64,000 bases of DNA from Hydra vulgaris (Eukaryota > Cnidaria > Hydrozoa > Anthoathecata > Hydridae). The stretch spans positions 32,532,001 to 32,596,000 of the forward strand of contig NC_088930.1 in NCBI RefSeq assembly GCF_038396675.1, written 5' to 3'. Below are positions 1 through 24,117 of the stretch, one piece after another. The notes below the pieces were generated by a model. It was not told the origin of the DNA. It worked only from the letters and a program-made list of their open reading frames with translations, and searched no databases. Each line of letters opens with the position of its first letter. Within the stretch, counting starts at the first letter, position 1. The position numbers and the translations under genes are program-made.

Positions 1-94
1 AATGGTAACCCCTTTGTATCAATTTTTTTGCCGATCTCTAACAGTTTGAGGTTTGCGATTTATTGCCGACTTCATTTTTGCTAATTCCGATGGT

Positions 95-415
<321 letters not shown>

Positions 416-657
416 ATTTATATAAGCATTTGATCTTTTTTTTTTGTGCTAATCTTGATCAATACAGCACTTTTAGAAAAAGAAGAAAAAAACGAAGAAT
501 AATGAATGAAAAGATTACTGCCCCATGCCAAACTGTCAGTCAATGTAGCAGCACTCTGCTGCGAGTCGGGCTATTTGTCAGTTGATGTATGTACTGAAGC
601 CCCCGGCAGCAGGCTATTTCAGTATGATATCACACTGCTCACCTAAATCAGTATAAG

Positions 658-840
<183 letters not shown>

Positions 841-1720
841 TCTTATTTTAAATAAGAAATGCTTAATGCCTAATGTGAATTTGGCATCATAAAATTCTCT
901 TTTTATTTTTTTTTAAAAGACTATTTTTTTTTAATTACTGCAATAATATAAATTATCTTAAATCTTTTATATTATTTTTTATAACGCTGCGCTTTAACTT
1001 GCATTATAAAAAAATGTTTAACTTATGTTTTGTGCAAACTTTTGATGCAGCCATTTATTTAAAATTTAGTTATAAGTATAAAAAAAAATCTTTAGGAAGG
1101 AAAACCAAAAACACTATTGTGATAAAAATGAGCTAATTTTTTTTAAGAACAAATGAAATTTAAATATATTTAGTAATATTTTTAAATAAATTTGACAGTT
1201 AAGTTAACCCTAGCATTAACTTTAATTTTATTAAACTTAAATATATTTTTTAAATCAAAATTAAACTATTTGTTTTTTAAATCAAAACTAAATTATATAT
1301 TTTGTTTATCAGAATTTTTGTTTATTAAATCATATATTTTTGATCAGTGTTAAATTATATTACCTTTGCTTCAAGCTTAAAGTAAAAGCGTTTTTCAAGC
1401 AAAAAAAATCAATCATTACAATAAAATAAAAACAAAATTAATATAAATTTTTAATTTTGAGTTTTTTTCATTAGTAAATAGTGCTTTTATCTAACATAAT
1501 TGTCATTCAAACTGTTGTAACAAATATTTTTACATAAACGTCGTTCAAAAGTTAATGTGATTTTTTTAAAAATTAATTACTTCTTTTATCTTACCGTTTA
1601 TAGAATAATTTGAAAATTAAAAAAATGATAAAAACTTGCTTAAACAAAATCGCTTACTACTTATGTAAAATCACTTAAGGCATACCTAAATTGCTCTACG
1701 CGTAACGCTTTAAAACAAGA
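841..1720. other. AT-rich stretch, no gene seen
   Basis: Very AT-rich sequence rich in homopolymer T and A runs. I see no conserved reading frame, RNA gene or transposon end. It could be intron of the SELENOO gene whose first exons lie upstream. Confidence 0.6.
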
Positions 1721-1721
1721 C

Positions 1722-1724
<3 letters not shown>

Positions 1725-1793
<69 letters not shown>

Positions 1794-1881
1794 GTTAATA
1801 TTACTTTTATTAAATACTTTTAACTCACTATTATTGTTACTATTGACATTATTATTATTGTTGTTGTTGTTATTATTATTA

Positions 1882-1930
<49 letters not shown>
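1725..1930. repeat. (TA)n followed by (TTA/TTG)n
   Basis: A TA tract (1725-1790) is followed by a triplet tract of mixed TTA and TTG (about 1834-1930). The open frame reads as poly-leucine and is not a gene. Confidence 0.95.
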
Positions 1931-2089
1931 ATTGTTTTTATTATGTTTTTGTTGTTATTATTACTTGCATCGAATTGCTCATTTTTAACAAATTGACCGC
2001 AGGAAGTCGATACATCATCAGGATCTATCTACTTTTTTTTTGCCATCTTTATAAACAACCTTTCAGATTGTATTAACTCTTGTTGCAAA

Positions 2090-2912
2090 ATGTTTACAGG
2101 TGACACTAAACGAATAGCACTAATACAGCTAGGAAACAAAGAGCTTGACACAAAAATCCATCAAGGCGACCTTGACAAGATTACTGATTGGTGCAACACT
2201 TAGCAAATGCAACTAAATACTAACAAATCGAAAGTGATGCATGTTGGACAAGCAAACAAATCAGCAATATACACAATGCTAGGTCAACTTTAAGGTGCAA
2301 AACAAGATTTAATAACATTGATAGTAAAAATAGACGTAGGAGTCATGATAAGTTGGATCTTAAACCAGAAAAACAAAAAAACAAACTGCAAATAAAATTC
2401 TTGACCTATTGAAAAACACATTTGTTATCTGAGAGCCAATATTATGGAAGAAACTCTATACAACATATGTCAGACCACATTTAAAATACGCAGAATGCAC
2501 TTCTTCACCATCAACAAAAAAGGACCAAAAAACTAAAAAGTTCAGCAATGAGCCACCAAGATTGGACACACAATGAGACAGCATAGCTATGTAGAAAGGC
2601 AAACTCAACCTAACTAGTCTAACTGTGCACTGACAAAGAGGCAACCTCATACAAGAACTCAAAATCATAAAAGAAATTGCAAAATGAAATGGTGTGTATC
2701 ACCTATCACAAGAGCCAAGAGCTGGTCGTAGAGAATAACTTGGCAAAAAATAAGTCTGCAACAGCGCACTGAAAAGAAATTTTACTAACAGAATTGTTAA
2801 CTGTTGGAACTCCCTATCTAACGATACTGTGAATGCAGAAACAGTCAATGCGTTCAAGAATCAGCTAGACAACCTGCAGCGTAGTTGCTACTGTGACTTA
2901 TTCACGGACGGG
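2090..2912 (+). pseudogene. CR1-like LINE reverse transcriptase relic (3' part)
   Basis: Decayed C-terminal part of a non-LTR reverse transcriptase. The frame opens with GDTKRIALIQ, where the family normally has the A/YADDTK catalytic box, so the first catalytic Asp is lost. It goes on with DLDKITDWCNT-stop-QMQLNTNKSKVMHVG, the conserved stretch after the active site. Further on are VRPHLKYAECTSSPSTKKDQ and, near 2790, NRIVNCWNSLSNDTVNAE with NAFKNQLDNL, the usual CR1-type C-terminus. Several stops and frameshifts show it is dead. A triplet microsatellite follows the 3' end directly, as is common for CR1-type elements. Confidence 0.85.
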
Positions 2913-2956
2913 CTACTTTGTGTGACTCGCTAAGCCCATGTTGCAACTTATAACTA

Positions 2957-3087
2957 ACTATTATTGTTGTTATTATTATATTGTTATATTGTTATTGTTG
3001 TTACTATTGTTGTTGTTATTGTTTTGTTTTTTGTTGTTGTTGTTGTTGTTATTATTATTATTATTATTATTATTGTTATTATTATTT
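2957..3087. repeat. (TTG/TTA)n triplet microsatellite at LINE 3' end
   Basis: Mixed TTA/TTG triplets directly after the 3' end of the CR1-like relic; probably the element's own repeat tail, since expanded. Confidence 0.9.
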
Positions 3088-3493
3088 TCATCTTATTTAA
3101 TATTTGTATATTGTATTGCTTAGGTATTTACTTTTAAGTCCTATTACTGATTTTAGTATTTTTAAAAGTCCTTGAAATGTTAAAATATAGATTTCATTTG
3201 ATTTGGTATTGATTTGTTGTAAATAACAATTAGTTGTTGTAAATAACATTACTACAATATATTATGATCATTTTATGATGATCTCCATTAAAAGTTACAT
3301 TGTTAAATTAAATAAAATAGTAGTTTGTACCCAACTTGTAATTAGATAATCTGATTCAATTCCAATTAGTTAGATGTATTATTAAATAATTTCACTTCAA
3401 TTTACTTTTGTTTTATAAAAAATAAATATTTTGTCTAAAAGTATTTTTATTGTATATATTTATTTCAAACATAAAGATTTGGCAAAGGCACAG

Positions 3494-16721
<13,228 letters not shown>

Positions 16722-16801
16722 ACCGTTAAGAAATTTGAGTTCAAAGTATGAGCACAGAATTTACTTAACGAAAGATTTAGTATGTCGTTGTAAAGCTTTG
16801 T

Positions 16802-16869
16802 TCAGATTTTTATGAAAGTATTCAACGAAACGATTAAATCGTGCTGTCTACATGATTTTGTAAATCTGA
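16802..16869 (+). promoter_or_regulatory. SECIS element candidate in SELENOO 3' UTR
   Basis: A SECIS hairpin is needed to decode UGA as selenocysteine. This stretch has an 8-base-pair lower helix (TCAGATTT at 16802-16809 with AAATCTGA at 16862-16869). It has an ATGA core at 16812-16815, an opposite TGAT at 16853-16856 giving the tandem G-A pairs, and AAA in the apical region 12 bases after ATGA. The upper helix is imperfect, with several mismatches. The distance to the TGA is about 90-140 bases. By-eye folding only. Confidence 0.5.
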
Positions 16870-16944
16870 CTTATATTAATATGTGTATATATAAACATTT
16901 TTAACTTTTGATAACGTGTTGTTGTTTTTTTTGTTTTGTTTTTT

Positions 16945-17990
16945 TTCTCAACATCTTCACTTCCAACAAGGCTGCAAGCAAATTAGAGTTTGAAGTTACT
17001 GGAAGAGAAAAATGAAATTTATAGAGCAAGATAACAGTTAACAGACGACTTAAAAGATTGAAAATTATTAGAATCAGAAAAACAAGATGAAGGAAGCGAA
17101 TTCCAAAACACTGATGTTCGAGGGAAAAAACTAGCCGAATTAAAATTTTTGGAGCACTTAGGAACAGTCACAGTAAAAGGATGAGACTTAATTGAGTGAG
17201 AGTAACACGAGAATGAGTTTTAGTAGATGGTACAAGAGACGCTAGCTCTTTAGAGCAGTGCCCATTATAGTATCTGTAGAATGAGAAAGAGAAGCAACAT
17301 TACGACAATGTGATAATGGTTGGAGGTTGGCTGCAAGAGCAGGTCCAACTATGTTTACAATGAATTTTTCCACTTTGTCAAAAAAAGAAAGGGCATCATT
17401 GGAAGATCTGCCCCAGATATAGCATTCCATACAAAAACGGGCTTGAGATTTATAGGGATGAAGAATAGAATCCTGAGTAAGATAGTGGCGAGCTTGATAG
17501 AGAGATGCAACCTTAGCAGGTGCTAATTTTGCTATCGATTTGATATATGGTTTCTAAGAAAGGTCGGAGGTAAGATTTAATTCTAGAAGATGAAGAGTAG
17601 ATGACTCATCGAGTACATTACCGTTCATAAATACAGGAAGATCTAGATTATTACGATAACGATTACCTGAATAAAATTGAGTTTCATTTTAATTAAAGTT
17701 CGCCAGCCATTTAGAGCCACATGCTGTAGCAAAAGTGAGATCTTTTTTGAGCTCAAATCCCCCTCCAAGCAATCAGAGAGGGTTGGCTTCTTATCAAGAC
17801 AAGAATAAATGATAGTATCATCAGCGAACAATTCCGCCTTGAGAATTTCTGGGAGGTGGTAATGTAAATTAAAAAAAGTATAGGACCAAGGATAGAACCT
17901 TGAGGAACCCCTCGAGGACAACTTTTATAGTACGATGTTTTAGTCTGACGTAATACATTATAAAACAAAAAGTTTTTTTAAACAAATCCA
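16945..17990 (-). pseudogene. LINE reverse transcriptase relic (C-terminal half)
   Basis: The - strand reads SCPRGVPQGSILGPILFLIY, then after a frameshift KAELFADDTIIYSCLDKKP with the FADD active-site box. Next come a thumb-like stretch (ARFCMECYIWGRSSNDALSF) and NLQPLSHCRNVASLS, as in Jockey/CR1-type elements. At least two frameshifts and stops. The 3' end lies just downstream of the SELENOO 3' UTR, tail to tail. Confidence 0.9.
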
Positions 17991-17999
17991 TCATAAACA

Positions 18000-18600
18000 T
18001 TTCGACTGTTTAGGTGATGTTGGCCGATTAAAGAAAACATATTTTTATTAATAGTGTTTTTTTTTAAATACGTGACTTTAGGTATACAATTAAATAACAG
18101 TTTTTAAAAGGATTTCCTTTATTTAAGTAAACAATCGAATCGCAAAATTTTTTTGTAATTTAAATTGCTAAATTAGATATTTGCGTTGGAATAACCCTGT
18201 ACCTTAGGGTTTATTTATGTCATTTATCTGCATCCATGTTTATTGTCCAGTATTTTCAGACGCATAAAGAGACAAAAGATAAATATAATGGATAAGATAA
18301 AGAAGCATAAAACATAAGTTATTATCCTGTTTTTTTTATCCATAATATTTATCTATTATTTATCTATTATATTAATCGTTTATAATGCAAAATATTTATC
18401 TGTTTGGGTCTATTATATTTATAATTTTATTGTAAAAAGCAATTTTTTTTAACTTTATAAAAAAAAAAAAACCCTAAAAAATGCTGATGATGAAGTCACA
18501 AAGTTCATGTTGGTGATAATGTCACCAAAAACCACCTAAAAAATTTCTTTAACTATAAAAAATATTTTTTTTAATAAACGTGCATAAAAGATTCATTTCA
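18000..18600. other. AT-rich stretch, one imperfect hairpin
   Basis: No gene seen. An imperfect inverted repeat (GATAAATATAATGGATAAG with TTATCCATAATATTTATC) lies near 18275-18358. Confidence 0.5.
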
Positions 18601-18619
18601 ACAAACTATACACACGAAA

Positions 18620-19790
18620 AAAGGAAGCAGACTCGACCCAGGCAATTTACCAACCTATATCCTTAACATCATTTGTATGTAAAGTGATGGAGAAAATATT
18701 ACGTGACACTATGGTCAATCATTTGGTCAAACAAAGGCTTATTTCAAAAAATCAACATGGTTTCGTCAATAAAAAAGTGTGTGTGACTAATTTGTTGGAG
18801 TCAATTGACGTGATGTCAAAAGCATTATGACAAGGTATCTATGGACGTAGCATTTATAGATTTCAGTAAAGCGTTCGATATGGTTCCCCGCAAGAGATTA
18901 ATTCACAAACTCGAGGCATATGGTTTTACTGGAAATCTGCTGAATTGAATAAAATTGTTTTTACCCCTGTGGTTTCAACGAATTGTGATGGTCGATTATG
19001 TATCCTTGTGGCTAGAGGTTTTAGTGGCGTCCCTCAAGGATCCGTCTTAAGTCCTATACTTTTTATTATTTTCGAGAACGATATATCCGATATCGTTAGC
19101 CATCCGTGTAAACTGTATGCTGATGACACAAAACTGCTGGCCCGTTTAGACCACCCATTAGCTTCACAAAAACTTCAAACTAATATCTACAACATAGTCG
19201 AATGGTGTAATACCTGGGAAATGAAACTCAATACCGATAAGTGTTAAATAATGCACATGCTAAAACAAACAGTTTTTATGTTTACTCAATGCCAGGTAAT
19301 AAATAACAATAACAGTGTCGAACTAGCATCGACTTTAGCCGAACGTGATTTGGGCATTGTGATTACGCCAAACTTGAAATGGCATAACAACTTAGCTTAT
19401 GCAACGAATAAAGCCAACCGTGTATTAGGCATGTTGTATCGTACTTTCAATCACATGACTCCGCAACTACTTAAAATTCTATACACAGCCTTTGTACGAT
19501 CTCATCTAAAATTCGCGGTAGCAGCCAGCAATCTATCGTTAAGAATAGATATTCATAAAATCAAGAAAGTACAAAGAAAAGCTACCCATTTAATACCTTC
19601 GTACCGTCATATGTCATAAAAGACTCCAGTTTTTTATAAATCGAATAGTGAATCATTGGAATGCATTGCCGTCAGTTGTATCGCTTCGTCTGTTAACAAT
19701 TTCAAGGCTCAGCTCGATGCGGAAATTTCAAATAATCCCCATAAGTATCGAAAAAAAACAACAGGAAAAACAATAAAGTACAAACTTGTA
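18620..19790 (+). pseudogene. CR1-like LINE reverse transcriptase
   Basis: Pieces in order: ISKNQHGFVNKKVCVTNLLE (fingers), a damaged DFSKAFD block near 18865, GVPQGSVLSPILFIIFENDI, LYADDTKLLARLDHPLAS (intact YADD active site), VEWCNTWEMKLNTDKC-stop, then LAERDLGIVITPNLKWHNNL and FNHMTPQLLKILYTAFVRSH. The end (VNNFKAQLDAE) matches the usual CR1 C-terminus. Three or more stops or frameshifts interrupt it. Better preserved than the copy at 2.1 kb and of a similar type. A (CTA)n tract follows it. Confidence 0.92.
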
Positions 19791-19904
19791 CTTCAAACTA
19801 TATGTCTATGTAAATTTTTTATTTTATAAAATAAAATTAGAATATGAAGTAGATAAGGCTGCCATAACCTGTAGGTTATACAGGGAAACCTGTTGCAGCA
19901 TTTT

Positions 19905-19933
19905 TCTACTACTACTACTACTGCTCCTACTAT

Positions 19934-20012
<79 letters not shown>

Positions 20013-20038
20013 GCTACTACTACTACTACTACTACTAC
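19905..20038. repeat. (CTA)n triplet microsatellite
   Basis: CTA/ACT triplets with a few interruptions, open in several frames on both strands (poly-Leu, poly-Val, poly-Ser); none is a gene. It lies about 115 bases beyond the LINE, and a short (TA)/(AC) tract follows. Confidence 0.96.
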
Positions 20039-20280
20039 GTGTGTGTATATATACATATATATATAGACACACACACACACACTTAAAATAGAGTGCACAA
20101 TGTTCTTAAAAGAGCAGAGTAATAATAAATTGGTAGAAAATTATCAATTTTTTTCATTTTATACACTTCAGAAATTTCTAATCAGTTTTTGACATTCTAC
20201 TATATATATGTAAACAGTGGTGGAAACAAGTTATGTGTCCGACCACAAACTTAGTTCATTTTACAGAATTTGTTAATTTG

Positions 20281-20480
20281 TTACCGTTACAGAGACAACA
20301 TAAATCAAGACCAATACCTTCAAGCGTTAAGAAATCACATGCTACCTACAGTCAGAAAGCTTTATGGCAGAAGATTTTCCTTAATCTTTCAACATGATAA
20401 TGCACCTTGCCGTAAAGCTGAGCGAGTTTGCGATTTCTTACACGATGATGGTGTTGAGCAAATGGAATGGCCACCCCAAA
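20281..20480 (+). pseudogene. Tc1-like transposase fragment
   Basis: Reads [20 protein letters not shown] then [20 protein letters not shown] and EQMEWPPQS. This is the middle of a Tc1/mariner DDE transposase, with the second catalytic Asp in QHDNAPC. It breaks off inside the conserved WPxQSPDLNP motif, where a (TA)n tract begins. Confidence 0.9.

Positions 20481-20572
<92 letters not shown>
20481..20572. repeat. (TA)n microsatellite replacing the end of the Tc1 fragment
   Basis: Alternating TA that starts at the codon after WPPQS of the Tc1 transposase. Confidence 0.96.
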
Positions 20573-20573
<1 letters not shown>

Positions 20574-20947
20574 CAAACGCACATGAATACTGAAGTTTTT
20601 ATTTCGTGGCGGCACTTAAACGTAGACTCGTTTTGCTTTATAAAGGGGTCATCCATAAATGATGTTAGTGTTTTTTCTCAATTTTTCGACTCCCCCTCCC
20701 CCCATTGTCAAACTGTCAATTTTTGGCCAACCCCCCCCCCCCCCTCCCCCCCATATATATGATGTCAGTTTTAGTGTACTCCTCACCCTAAAAAACAATA
20801 AAAATGCTTAAAAACCATTGATTTTTTTCTGACTAAATTATACATTTATATAATAGTAGATCTCATCAAATTATATTATATAATAGTCGATATCTCATTA
20901 AATATTCAACTAAGCAAATAGTATTATATATCTTTAATATAATATTC

Positions 20948-23650
20948 CTATGGGTTTTTGAAGTGATCATTGATTGAAATAATAGGTAGCGAATGCTCTC
21001 CGCGCTCTAAAAGGATATCGTATTCTTGAGGTACAATCAAATTCGTTGAGTCAACTTTATTTTCATCTAACCATTCAGCTGTTTCCGAACTCTTCTGCAA
21101 GGTGATGACTTCCAAATATTCTGTCTGACGCTTGGCAGCGATACGAACAGGTTGAACCCTTTTGATTTGAGGGAGTGTTATAGCAGAATGGATTGAAGCG
21201 TGCTTTTTCAACATAGCTTGAGAGGCAAGAGAGGTAGATATTGCACTTTTTACAAATTCTATTAGCTAGGCTAGACTGAATTGATGGACAAAACGCATCA
21301 TACGGCAAAATTGGAAATCCTTTGGCAGTACGAGGAAGAATACTTTCAATGTTTGATGCGATGAGCATAAAGACGGATGATGGAAACAATTCTTTTGATC
21401 CTTCTGAGACGTCTACTGCTTTGAGTCCGTCTCTCGCTTGGTTGACAGGGACAGGTGGCGGAAAAAATCTTGCTCTAATTAGAGTAAAGTAAGAGCTTCT
21501 AATAGTCCGACAACAACGACGATTTTCACATTTCACAATTTGTTAAATAAAATATTGACTTCTACGAAGATGATCGGCAATCCAACGTTGATCTTGTAAT
21601 AAAAGGCTCCTTGACTCTAGCTCTGATTTGTCTGGATCAATATACTCTGCAATGGTTGGATAACTGTCAATTTGTTGATCAGACCAAATATCAGCCAAAG
21701 CATGTCCAGCAAAACCAAAGTTCTGTTTTTCTAAATTTTCATCTATTGTCCTGCCTGATTTAAAAAGATATGTTGGTTATTATAGGTTAAAAATTATATT
21801 AATATTTTTACAAATTAACTTTTGTCAATGTAATTACCTTGAGAATCAAGATGAGTTCCGTAATGTTCGTCCGGAAGAATCACCCCAGATAATTCTTTAC
21901 TTAGAGGTGCCATTCGTCGCAAAGCTCTGTTGAATGCACTGCGGCCTGGAGCGTTCGTCATGATGAAAAGAGCATCAAGGTTATTCTTTAAGGGATGGTA
22001 AATCCCGATTTCAATTACTTTCTGGTATCTGGGATTTTCGTCGGGTCCTCCATCGATGCTAAACACAACGATAAGCTTAACCGTATTAGTTTGAGGATCT
22101 CTGGTAATTGAGTCAAATTCTTTGATATCCAAGAGCCGCTGAAAGTCTAATCGATGAGCGAAGGCGGTCGAGGATGCGTATTTTCCTGATCGAACAGCAA
22201 TGTAGGTAGGTCCAGAATAAGTAACAGCATCTGTTTTTCCGAGACCATCTTTTTTGATCGTAATTGCAGCGTATACAGATGGTTTAAGCTTGTGTTTAGC
22301 AGCCACGACCCAGTCGTGGTCCGGGAGAATTACCCGGTACTCCAAATGCATCAACAACGGCGTCTGTTTTTTGGTTGATTTCAATTGGCACTCTAGCCTT
22401 GTCGTCTTGGCTAATGAAATACACTTCATCTGGCCCTAAAATAGAACAAACTTCTTCCACATATTTTATAGTTGAACTGCAAAAGAGTCCATCAACATGT
22501 TTTAAATGAGATTCATTCTGAGGACTGATCAATCTAACAGGGACTGTTTTGACGTCCCTTTTGCTATCTAATGTTCCGTAACTTCTCGGAAGTAGATGAG
22601 TATAGAGGGCGCTCTTGCTGATTGCAAATCCAATTTTGTTCATCTCGGATGTCAATTCGTCGAGAGTTTTAATGCTCTAAATAATAAAGAAATATATTTG
22701 GATATAATTAACTTTTTTACAAAAAACGAGATTTATTTCGTAAATTATATTCAAATCAAATCTTGAAATTAGTTGTTAACATTTCAATATTACAATAGTG
22801 CAAGTACTAATTAAGAGTAAAAATCTAACAAATACAATATTAACAAACATAGCTAAGCTATCATTACCCGAAGAACCTCTGACCGACGTCTTTCATCAGC
22901 GGACGAACCATGGAGAGCAATATCCATAATCGCTTTCAAATGAAAAGGTTGATCTACTTCTAATGACGGTCGACCAGGTTTCTTTCTGATTTTTAGTTTT
23001 TCTTTGACTTCTGGATTCTTCAAGCAGATTTCCTCCATTCTAGCTTTTTTCAGTTCTCTAGTTTTCTTCTATTTGACTTTTTTTTTGCCAGTTTTTACAT
23101 AGATGAGCTAGTTTTTTCTTTTTCTTTTTCAAATCATCCAACAACAACAGTAATATTAATAAATGAAAGCAAGTGTCAGCAATGAATTAACTTCTCTTTC
23201 TAGTCTTCAGTCGAGCAACTTCACAATTTAAAGCTGCAATCTCAGAATTGAGTCGATCTTGAGCCACTATTCTTGCATTTTTTTGATTTTTCGTGGTCGA
23301 CAAACTCAAAGTTAATGCACTTTGTTGATCATCAATAACAGATCGCTCACTGGTGGGCTCAACAAACTGTGAGGAATTCTTGTCAAATTCAAGTGGAGTA
23401 TACGTGGGGGCAGACTGTTTAGAGTATTGGCCCAAAATGATAATTGCTTGCTCTTGAAATTCATTGCCTTTTCATTAAATAAATTGATTAAATACATTAT
23501 TCTTGATTCTAGGTCCTTATGCACCAGTTTCTCTTCTTTTAATGAATTCCATATACTATGGACTTCTTTCTGGATATTAGCCTTTTTTTTATTGGGATGA
23601 GCATTTCCATACGAGACCATCAATAAGTTAAGTAATGCGGTTTTATCCAT
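20948..23650 (-). pseudogene. DDE-like transposase with C-terminal C2H2 finger, unclassified family (broken)
   Basis: Starts MDKTALLNLLMVSYGNAHPN at 23650. Blocks in order: GRPSLEVDQPFHLKAIMDIA; an exon from 22676 (SIKTLDELTSEMNKIGF); DEVYFISQDDKARVPI; LEYRVILPDHDWVVAAKHKL; VVFSIDGGPDENPRYQKVIE; APGRSAFNRALRRMAPLSKE. The Asp-rich FISQDD and FSIDGG motifs and the spacing suggest an RNase H-fold nuclease (inference). Introns: about 22677-22867 and 21755-21837 (GT-AG). The C-terminal exon has CENRRCC and a frameshifted C2H2 finger (CKKC ... MLKKHASIH). Defects: frameshifts near 23430, 22370 (A-run) and 21220, and TAA at 21543-21545. I know this family as widespread uncharacterised proteins in cnidarians and other invertebrates, but cannot place it in a superfamily. 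Confidence 0.8.
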
Positions 23651-23738
23651 ATTTTAATATTGATTTATTAGTATTGTTTACACCACAATCAGAATAATGA
23701 TTTTGCTCATCGTTTGCGCAAGCTTTTTAAAAGAGTTT

Positions 23739-24055
23739 TTTCAAACCACTAGGGAGAAATTAGCGTTTCGAATTCCCAATAGACTTTATGTGTTTGCATT
23801 GCATCACGTTTTACAATCAACTAGAGAGCAATTAGAGTTACGTATTTGAAATAACGACAATTTAATTTCAAAAAATGACAAATTTATGAGTTTACTTTGA
23901 ACCACGTTTTATAATCCGCTAGGGAGCGAATAACGATTGAGAATTTTATATACAAAGAGTTAATATTTCTAACATAATTTGATTCGCAGTCAAATGGTAA
24001 TATATTAATAAATTAATTATAAACTTATTAGTCAACCGCGAGGAAGTAATAAAAA
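23739..24055. repeat. Four degenerate CTAGGGAG-type repeats upstream of the transposase
   Basis: Text close to AACCACTAGGGAGAAATTA recurs near 23740, 23815, 23910 and 24033, at roughly 75-125 base steps. Two copies are preceded by CACGTTTTA(C/T)AATC. They lie between the transposase start and the element's 5' end, where transposase-binding or promoter repeats are common. Confidence 0.5.
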
Positions 24056-24117
24056 CAGAGGAGCGTTGGTATATATGTTTTAGAGTTATATTCATACAAA
24101 TTAAAAAATAAATTATG

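Noticed and set aside
1792-2076. Poly-Leu frame, and poly-Leu/Val/Ser frames at 2938-3123 and 19786-20098
   Set aside because: Triplet microsatellites; no start context or homology.
16762-16825. Alternative SECIS around the ATGA near 16748
   Set aside because: CAAAG/CTTTG pairing exists but no opposing GA is in place, so the tandem G-A core cannot form; the 16802-16869 candidate fits better.
17320-17526. 68-residue + strand frame
   Set aside because: Antisense shadow of the LINE reverse transcriptase on the - strand.
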